From Acidobacteriaceae bacterium (GTDB taxonomy: Bacteria; Acidobacteriota; Terriglobia; Terriglobales; Acidobacteriaceae), in assembly GCA_003139975.1 (NCBI GenBank), contig PLHN01000362.1, forward strand, positions 352 to 11,958: DNA of 11,607 nt, read 5' to 3'. Shown one piece after another: positions 7,378-11,607 of the stretch; position 1 is the stretch's first letter, and each line of letters opens with the position of its first letter. The notes beneath the pieces are model-generated. The model made no database searches. It worked only from the letters and a program-made list of their open reading frames with translations, and was not told the origin of the DNA. Made by a program: the position numbers and the translations under genes.

Positions 7378-9117
7378 TTACTCCACCGCGAATGTTGCGG
7401 TGGGATCGACTGTCTGCTTGGAAAGTTTGTCGTTTACCTTGATCTCGATTTTGTAAATGCCGGGCTGCAGGTTAGCCGCAGAGAGCGTTTTCTGCAGCGT
7501 GACCTGATCGCCCACGTTGCCCATGGTGTCGGTGGATTCCACGGTATGAATGACGGCCTTATTGCTGGCGTCGGTAACGTTGTACTCGATGGTGGCGGAA
7601 GGCTTATGGGTCTTCTCGTCCACGCTGAGGTTGTAAACCTGCATCCAGAAATTGAGTTTTTGATCGCGTTTAAAGGAAACCGGCTTGCCATCGGAAGACT
7701 GCACGCGCGGGCGAACCTTCATGGTTCCGATGACGAAATTGCCGGTGCCAACATTCTTGGCGGCAACCGGCTCCATCTGATCGGCGATGATGAGCGAGGA
7801 ATTGCTGAGGTGGTCCTCACTGAAATCGGGGATAACGATGCCGCGGCTCCAGGAACCGGTGCGGTCGCCGTTCACGTCTTTGACGGCGATGTCGAGGCGG
7901 TAGCGATTCTGGCTGACGCGAAGGGGGATCGCCTTCCAGTAGACCGAGGAATTTTCGGCGGTCTTGGCGAGCAGTTCGGGCGGCACGTCGATCTGAACCG
8001 TGTCTTCGAAGGTCTGGACGATCTTGCCGGTCAGGGTAGTGACGCGGCCGAAAATGTTAACCGTGCCGCGCTGAACGCCGTCTTTGTTCTGGAAGGTGAC
8101 ATCGCGGTTCCTGACTTGGATGGTGATTGGAACCAGGACAGTGTCGCTGGTGACCCTCACGAAGTCGGCGCGCACATCAAAGGGCATGAGGTTGACGCTG
8201 ATTTTGTGGCTGACGACTTCCTCGAGATCCTTGAATTTTACTTTCGGCGCTGCCTGCAACTTGGCAAATTGCTCCAGGCGGTCGAATTGCTTAGTTTGCA
8301 AATCTGAATTCATGGGTCCGGTGCCCAACTGCTCCAGGCCGTTGTTGAAGCGGCTGGCCTTGCTCGCCATCCCCATTTGCTCGTACATAGTGAGGCCGGC
8401 GCCGGGAGTGTACTTCAGGGCATCCTTTTCGGAGCGGTCGATGGTCATGTGGTAGTCGCCGCACATGCAGCTGTCGACGAACTCGATGATGACCTCCTGG
8501 CCAATGCCCTCGATGTAGCGATAGCGCCATTGCTCAAACGGGAACGTCGACGTTTGGCCGCCGCCTTCTTCCATGGGGCGTTCATAGCTGCCGCCCGAGG
8601 GGTGGGATTCGACTTCATCAGCCGGGCCAAACACGATGTACATGCGGCCGCGGTCAGTCTTCCAGCCGGGGATGCCGGCGGCGTAGTGCTCGTTGGCATA
8701 GGCAATGCGGCGGTAGTGCTCTTCCTTGAACTCGTTTTCTTCGGTATCGGGCGTAGGATCGCGGCGCTGCCAGAAGGCTTCAATGAACTGGTCGCGCTCC
8801 TCGTCGTTGGAAAGCTGCATGAAGGTGGCTTTCTCGTCGTCGGTAATAATCCAGCGCACGTCCTCGTCGAGCCATTTCCTGTAAGTCTTGCTCAACTCGA
8901 TCTTGAGCGCTTTCGCATTGGCCTTTTTCTGTTTCTCCGGCAGGGGCCGCTTCAGGGGGTCGGTCTGACTATCCGGGGTGGACGCCTGGGTAATGGCGGC
9001 CTTAGCATCCGCATTCTTGTCCTGGGCTGGGGAAACGACCGGGAGACCCAATGCGAACGCGCTTACCAGTACACCAACACCAACCGACCACCGACTTAGG
9101 GAACCTGAGGAAAACAT
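7378..9117 (-). CDS. GWxTD domain-containing secreted protein
   Basis: This 579-residue protein has a long signal peptide (about 1-31, cut near SPAQ) and a Lys/Ala-rich stretch to about 78. The GWxTD domain lies at about 78-235: YRKWLDEDVRWIITDDE, then ERDQFIEAFWQRRDPTP (107-123), then GWKTDRGRMYIVFG (151-164), which holds the name-giving motif. FEQWRYRYIEG follows at 194-204. The C-terminal half (about 300-579) looks like several beta-rich, Ig-like segments (VPITIQVRNRDV, YRLDIAVKD, LNFWMQVYNLS, GIYKIEIKVND). GWxTD proteins are widespread in Acidobacteria and Bacteroidetes and have no settled function. A CMCGDYH segment (217-223) places two cysteines and a histidine close together just after the domain core. 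It is expected in the periplasm or at the envelope. AGGT about 7 bases before ATG 9117 supports the start. It is the first gene of a probable two-gene unit with the beta-barrel protein. Confidence 0.92.
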   Translation of the reverse strand: MFSSGSLSRWSVGVGVLVSAFALGLPVVSPAQDKNADAKAAITQASTPDSQTDPLKRPLPEKQKKANAKALKIELSKTYRKWLDEDVRWIITDDEKATFMQLSNDEERDQFIEAFWQRRDPTPDTEENEFKEEHYRRIAYANEHYAAGIPGWKTDRGRMYIVFGPADEVESHPSGGSYERPMEEGGGQTSTFPFEQWRYRYIEGIGQEVIIEFVDSCMCGDYHMTIDRSEKDALKYTPGAGLTMYEQMGMASKASRFNNGLEQLGTGPMNSDLQTKQFDRLEQFAKLQAAPKVKFKDLEEVVSHKISVNLMPFDVRADFVRVTSDTVLVPITIQVRNRDVTFQNKDGVQRGTVNIFGRVTTLTGKIVQTFEDTVQIDVPPELLAKTAENSSVYWKAIPLRVSQNRYRLDIAVKDVNGDRTGSWSRGIVIPDFSEDHLSNSSLIIADQMEPVAAKNVGTGNFVIGTMKVRPRVQSSDGKPVSFKRDQKLNFWMQVYNLSVDEKTHKPSATIEYNVTDASNKAVIHTVESTDTMGNVGDQVTLQKTLSAANLQPGIYKIEIKVNDKLSKQTVDPTATFAVE

Positions 9118-9154
9118 TGAGGGACCTGCCTTGCCAGAGACTGCTATACCAGTG

Positions 9155-9184
9155 ATTCTATGTTCATTGGATACAACAAGGCAA
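9155..9184 (-). promoter_or_regulatory. Candidate promoter of the GWxTD/barrel unit
   Basis: Reading leftward, TTGCCT (9184-9179; 4 of 6) is followed after 18 bases by TAGAAT (9160-9155; 5 of 6), ending 37 bases before ATG 9117. Spacing and position are right. The match is moderate. Confidence 0.35.
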
Positions 9185-9301
9185 GGGAAAGTGGCCTGGG
9201 CGGAAAAGATTTTCCATGCCGGACGGTTCGCTAACTGTCTTAAGAATCCGCGCCTTGCAGGCAGTGGTGGCGCAAGTGGTATTGCTTGCTAGCCATTCGA
9301 C

Positions 9302-9343
9302 TTGACATGCCTCCACGCTATAATGACTTGGGTCTGAGCGTGG
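9302..9343 (+). promoter_or_regulatory. Candidate promoter/operator upstream of the adaptor gene
   Basis: A perfect TATAAT (9319-9324) lies 220 bases before ATG 9545. A perfect TTGACA (9302-9307) is present but only 11 bases upstream, too close for the usual 16-18. An inverted repeat, CCACGCT (9313-9319) with AGCGTGG (9337-9343), spans the -10 box and the expected transcription start, as an operator could. Confidence 0.35.
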
Positions 9344-9404
9344 TCTCTTGAAATCGGCGGCAGTTCCGCGCCTGGACGAGTCTTCTGCACCCCACCGGGG
9401 AACT

Positions 9405-9433
9405 TTGTATTGGGTTGGAACGTAGTTGATAAT
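9405..9433 (+). promoter_or_regulatory. Second candidate promoter of the adaptor gene
   Basis: TTGTAT (9405-9410; 3 of 6) and GATAAT (9428-9433; 5 of 6) are separated by exactly 17 bases, about 110 bases before ATG 9545. The -35 box is poor. It is offered as an alternative to the TATAAT at 9319. Confidence 0.25.
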
Positions 9434-9544
9434 GGATCGAGACTGCGGGCGATCCGGTTTCGGGTTATCTAAAAACCACGTAAAGGGGCGCAAGCAAACG
9501 CGCGGTACAGTGTGTTTCGGTTGCGACTGCAATCATTAGACTGC

Positions 9545-10918
9545 ATGAAGACCTGGAAAAAAGTACTGATCGGAGTGGGCGCCGTTGTGGCGCTCGCGAT
9601 TGTTGTTGCCGTCACGGTGTACCAGAGCCGCAAGAACCTGGTTACCGTACAAACCGGGAAAGCGCAAAAGCAGAATCTGAGTGCGATCGTCAGCGCATCG
9701 GGGGAGATCAAACCCAAAACCTACGTAAACCTCGGGGCGAACGCGTTCGGCAAGATCGTCAAGCTGCACGTCAAGGAGGGCGACCGCGTCCAGAAGGGAC
9801 AGGTCGTAGCGCAGCTAGAAAACGTGCAGTCTTCGGCGGACGTGCATGCGACCAAGGCATCGGTGCAAGCGGCGCAGACCGACTACGTGGCCGCGCAAGC
9901 GGCCCTTGAAACTTCGCGGGCAGATTGGAATCGGGCGAAGTCGGACGCCGATCATGCACGGTTGGATTGGGAACGCGCCCAGGGGCTCTATAAGGATGCG
10001 CTCATCGCCAAGCAGGATTACGACACGAAGAAAGCCGCTTGGGAATCGGCCGAAGCCGGACTGGCGCAAGCCCAGGCACGGATCGATCAGGCCAAAGCGC
10101 AGATGGATTCCGCCCAGAAGCACATCGCTCAGAATCAGGCGAACCTGGCGCGGGTTTCCGACGTACTACAGAAAACGATCTATGCATCGCCTTTCGACGG
10201 CGTGATTACGAATCTTCCGGTGCGTGAAGGGGAGACGGTGGTAATGGGGATCCAGAACTCGCCGGGAAGCACCCTGATGACGATCGCCGACATGTCGGTG
10301 ATTACGGCGGAAGTGAAGGTGGACGAGACCGACATCGTCAACGTGCAGATTGGCCAAGCGGCCGAGGTGACCATTGATGCGATCCCGCACAAGATTTTTC
10401 ACGGGACGGTGAGTGAGATCGGCGACAACGCCATGGTGCGTTCGACGGGCGTATCGACCTCGCAATCCACATCGACGAGCGAGGAAGCGAAGGACTTCAA
10501 AGTGGTGGTGACGCTGACCGACCCGCCACCGGACTTGCGGCCGGGGCTGTCAACAACCGCGAAGATTACGACCGCGACGCGGAATAGCGTCGTCAGTATT
10601 CCCATCCAGGCGTTGACGGTGCGCACCCAGGCGGACCTGACACCGAAGGACGGGAAAGGTCTTGTGCAGGCTGCGGCTCCGGTCGAAGCGAAACAGAAAG
10701 AAGAAATTCAGGGTGTTTTCGTGATTCGCAACAAAAAGGCGGAGTTTGTTCCCGTGGAAACGGGCATCAGCGGCACGACCGACATTGAGGTAACCAAGGG
10801 CGTGCACGAGGGTGACGAAATCATTACGGGCAGCTACAAAGTTTTGCGCACCTTGAAACCGGGAACGAATGTCAAGATAGACAATTCGGTTCCGAAAAAA
10901 GAAGAAGAAAGCAGCTAG
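9545..10918 (+). CDS. MacA/HlyD-type periplasmic adaptor subunit of an efflux transporter
   Basis: This 457-residue membrane-fusion protein has an N-terminal membrane anchor (7-26, after MKTWKK). A first half-lipoyl segment follows at about 60-95 (AFGKIVKLHVKEGDRVQKGQVVAQLE), then a long alpha-helical hairpin at about 96-210 that is rich in Ala, Gln and charged residues. The second half-lipoyl segment is at about 211-250 (ASPFDGVITNLPVREGETV). A beta-barrel domain spans about 255-345 (EVKVDETDIVNVQIGQAAEVTIDA … LRPGLSTTAKI), and a membrane-proximal domain about 350-445 (VFVIRNKKAEFVPVETGISG … GVHEGDEIITG). Such adaptors link an inner-membrane ABC permease of MacB type to an outer-membrane channel. 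An ABC ATPase gene follows on the same strand, which supports the MacA-like role over an RND adaptor. A polar insert at about 361-388 is unusual but lies in a variable loop. The substrate is unknown. ATG 9545 gives a clean anchor; the upstream GTG 9512 would add 11 residues without a better ribosome binding site. Confidence 0.93.
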   Translation: MKTWKKVLIGVGAVVALAIVVAVTVYQSRKNLVTVQTGKAQKQNLSAIVSASGEIKPKTYVNLGANAFGKIVKLHVKEGDRVQKGQVVAQLENVQSSADVHATKASVQAAQTDYVAAQAALETSRADWNRAKSDADHARLDWERAQGLYKDALIAKQDYDTKKAAWESAEAGLAQAQARIDQAKAQMDSAQKHIAQNQANLARVSDVLQKTIYASPFDGVITNLPVREGETVVMGIQNSPGSTLMTIADMSVITAEVKVDETDIVNVQIGQAAEVTIDAIPHKIFHGTVSEIGDNAMVRSTGVSTSQSTSTSEEAKDFKVVVTLTDPPPDLRPGLSTTAKITTATRNSVVSIPIQALTVRTQADLTPKDGKGLVQAAAPVEAKQKEEIQGVFVIRNKKAEFVPVETGISGTTDIEVTKGVHEGDEIITGSYKVLRTLKPGTNVKIDNSVPKKEEESS

Positions 10919-10924
10919 GATCCT

Positions 10925-10954
10925 GGTAGAGACGGGGTTTGCCCCGTCTCTGCC
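10925..10954. repeat. Perfect palindrome 1 of a tandem pair (REP-like)
   Basis: AGAGACGGGG (10928-10937), loop TTTG, CCCCGTCTCT (10942-10951) form a perfect 10-bp stem. It extends to 13 bp with one G-T pair at 10925-10954. It starts six bases after the adaptor stop codon. No T tract follows, so it is not a standard terminator. Core arms AGAGACG/CGTCTCT are shared with the second palindrome. Confidence 0.8.
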
Positions 10955-10970
10955 CGTCAGATTCCGAGAG

Positions 10971-10994
10971 AGAGACGCGGCCAGCCGCGTCTCT
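10971..10994. repeat. Perfect palindrome 2 of a tandem pair (REP-like)
   Basis: AGAGACGCGG (10971-10980), loop CCAG, CCGCGTCTCT (10985-10994) form a perfect 10-bp stem. It shares the outer 7 bases of each arm with the palindrome 20 bases upstream but differs in the inner GC-rich part and the loop. This looks like two related copies of a dispersed hairpin element. Confidence 0.8.
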
Positions 10995-11086
10995 GCGAGT
11001 GGCGACTAACCGATAGCGCGTTAGCACGTCAAAGTAAGGAACGGCCATTAGGAGCGCCCGTGCCAGAGCCGGATAAGGAGAAAAAA

Positions 11087-11607
11087 ATGGCGACTGCGGA
11101 ACTACTTTCCATTGACAGGCCAGGCAGCGAACGGCCTACGAACTGGGCGGCGCCAGACTCCTGCATGATCGCGACCGAGGATCTGTGGAAGACCTACGAC
11201 ATGGGCTCGGAGCAACAGGTGCACGCGCTGCGCGGGATCAACCTGCGCATCCAGCGCAACGAATATGTCGCCATCATGGGCCCCTCGGGATCGGGCAAAT
11301 CGACGCTGATGAATCTGATTGGCTGCCTGGATTCGCCTTCCAAGGGGCAGTACTGGCTGAACGGGCAACTGGTGAGCGAACTTGACGATGACGAACTGGC
11401 CCGCATTCGCAACAAGGAAATTGGCTTCGTGTTTCAGACGTTCAATCTGCTGGCGCGGGCCACGTCGCTGCATAACGTGGAGCTGCCGCTGATTTACGCG
11501 GGTGTGCCGTCGGCGGAACGCATGGAGCGCGCCAAAGCGGCATTGGCTTCCGTTGGCATGGCAGACCGCATGAACCACAAGCCCAACGAGCTTTCCGGCG
11601 GACAGCG
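11087..11607 (+). CDS. ABC transporter ATP-binding protein, MacB/LolD type, N-terminal part (cut by right edge)
   Basis: The first 173 codons are present. Visible motifs are Walker [10 protein letters not shown] (65-73), Q-loop FVFQTFNLL (114-122) and the ABC signature LSGGQ (169-173), which lies exactly at the window edge. Walker B and the H-loop are beyond it. The sequence around the Q-loop and '[10 protein letters not shown]' (131-140) is of the MacB/LolD/FtsE-like class, which powers export, lipoprotein release or mechanotransmission. With the adaptor gene upstream, a MacAB-type tripartite system is most likely; whether the permease is fused or separate cannot be seen. The start is well supported: AAGGAG (11075-11080) stands six bases before ATG 11087. 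This gives about 26 polar residues before the usual domain start at [11 protein letters not shown], longer than in many relatives. ATG 11165 would be the conventional start but lacks a comparable ribosome binding site. The gap to the adaptor gene is 168 bases and holds the paired palindromes. Confidence 0.94.
   Translation, partial: MATAELLSIDRPGSERPTNWAAPDSCMIATEDLWKTYDMGSEQQVHALRGINLRIQRNEYVAIMGPSGSGKSTLMNLIGCLDSPSKGQYWLNGQLVSELDDDELARIRNKEIGFVFQTFNLLARATSLHNVELPLIYAGVPSAERMERAKAALASVGMADRMNHKPNELSGGQ

Larger units (their letters stand above)
9118..9544. other. Divergent intergenic region between the GWxTD gene and the adaptor gene
   Basis: Promoters for both directions should lie in this 427-bp region. 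A minus-strand candidate is at 9155-9184. Plus-strand candidates are a TATAAT at 9319-9324 with an overlapping dyad, and a second pair at 9405-9433. A 35-codon plus-strand frame (9432-9539) ends five bases before the adaptor ATG. I see no other gene. The longer open frames here have no start, composition or protein pattern that supports them. Confidence 0.55.

Noticed and set aside
7546..9099. Two long plus-strand frames (253 and 240 codons) antisense to the GWxTD gene
   Set aside because: Both are shadows of a gene identified by its motif and signal peptide; their translations are low-information Val/Gly/Asp/His-rich sequence.
9164..9532. Minus-strand open frame of 122 codons in the divergent intergenic region
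   Set aside because: Translation is rich in Pro, Arg, Thr and Cys without pattern, it crosses both candidate plus-strand promoters, and it has no ribosome binding site.
10925..10994. Reading the tandem palindromes as rho-independent terminators
   Set aside because: Neither stem is followed by a T tract on either strand, and the ATPase gene downstream has a strong ribosome binding site consistent with continued transcription.
11102..11578. Minus-strand open frame of 158 codons over the ABC ATPase gene
   Set aside because: It is antisense to intact Walker A, Q-loop and signature motifs; His/Arg/Gln-rich shadow.

Overview
The window looks like chromosomal DNA of an acidobacterium, probably of the Terriglobia/Koribacter type. 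This is inferred from gene content: a very large Oar-type TonB-dependent receptor with an N-terminal carboxypeptidase-regulatory-like domain and no SusD partner, a GWxTD-domain protein next to a second carboxypeptidase-regulatory/beta-barrel protein, a PilZ protein, a short protein with a motif I associate with acidobacteria, and a TMTC-like membrane glycosyltransferase. I see no transposase, integrase, tRNA, rRNA or CRISPR array.

Layout. Positions 1-9117 are read almost entirely leftward (minus strand). From the left edge: the N-terminal part of a GT-C/TMTC-type membrane protein (cut by the edge), a 115-residue conserved hypothetical protein, a single-domain PilZ protein, and a roughly 280-bp non-coding stretch. 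That stretch ends in a clear rho-independent terminator for the 1176-residue TonB-dependent receptor (1876-5406). The receptor has a good promoter of its own (16-bp spacing, perfect TATAAT) in the 187-bp gap before the next gene. Upstream of it are two genes that probably form one transcription unit: a GWxTD-domain secreted protein (7378-9117) followed 59 bp later by a plug-less regulatory-domain/beta-barrel protein (5594-7318).

A 427-bp divergent intergenic region (9118-9544) separates these from a rightward unit. That unit encodes a MacA/HlyD-type periplasmic adaptor (9545-10918) and the start of a MacB/LolD-type ABC ATPase (11087 to the right edge). The two genes are separated by a pair of related perfect palindromes that look like REP-type dispersed repeats.

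How the genes work together: most of the window concerns the cell envelope. The receptor is expected to import or bind an unknown large substrate across the outer membrane using TonB energy. The GWxTD/barrel pair looks like a periplasm-plus-outer-membrane system of unknown function. The adaptor/ATPase pair forms part of a tripartite efflux or export machine. The PilZ protein suggests local c-di-GMP control, but nothing in the sequence ties it to a particular neighbour. The least explained items are the GWxTD/barrel pair, the promoter-associated palindromes, the tandem palindromes between adaptor and ATPase, and the cysteine pairs in the large receptor.
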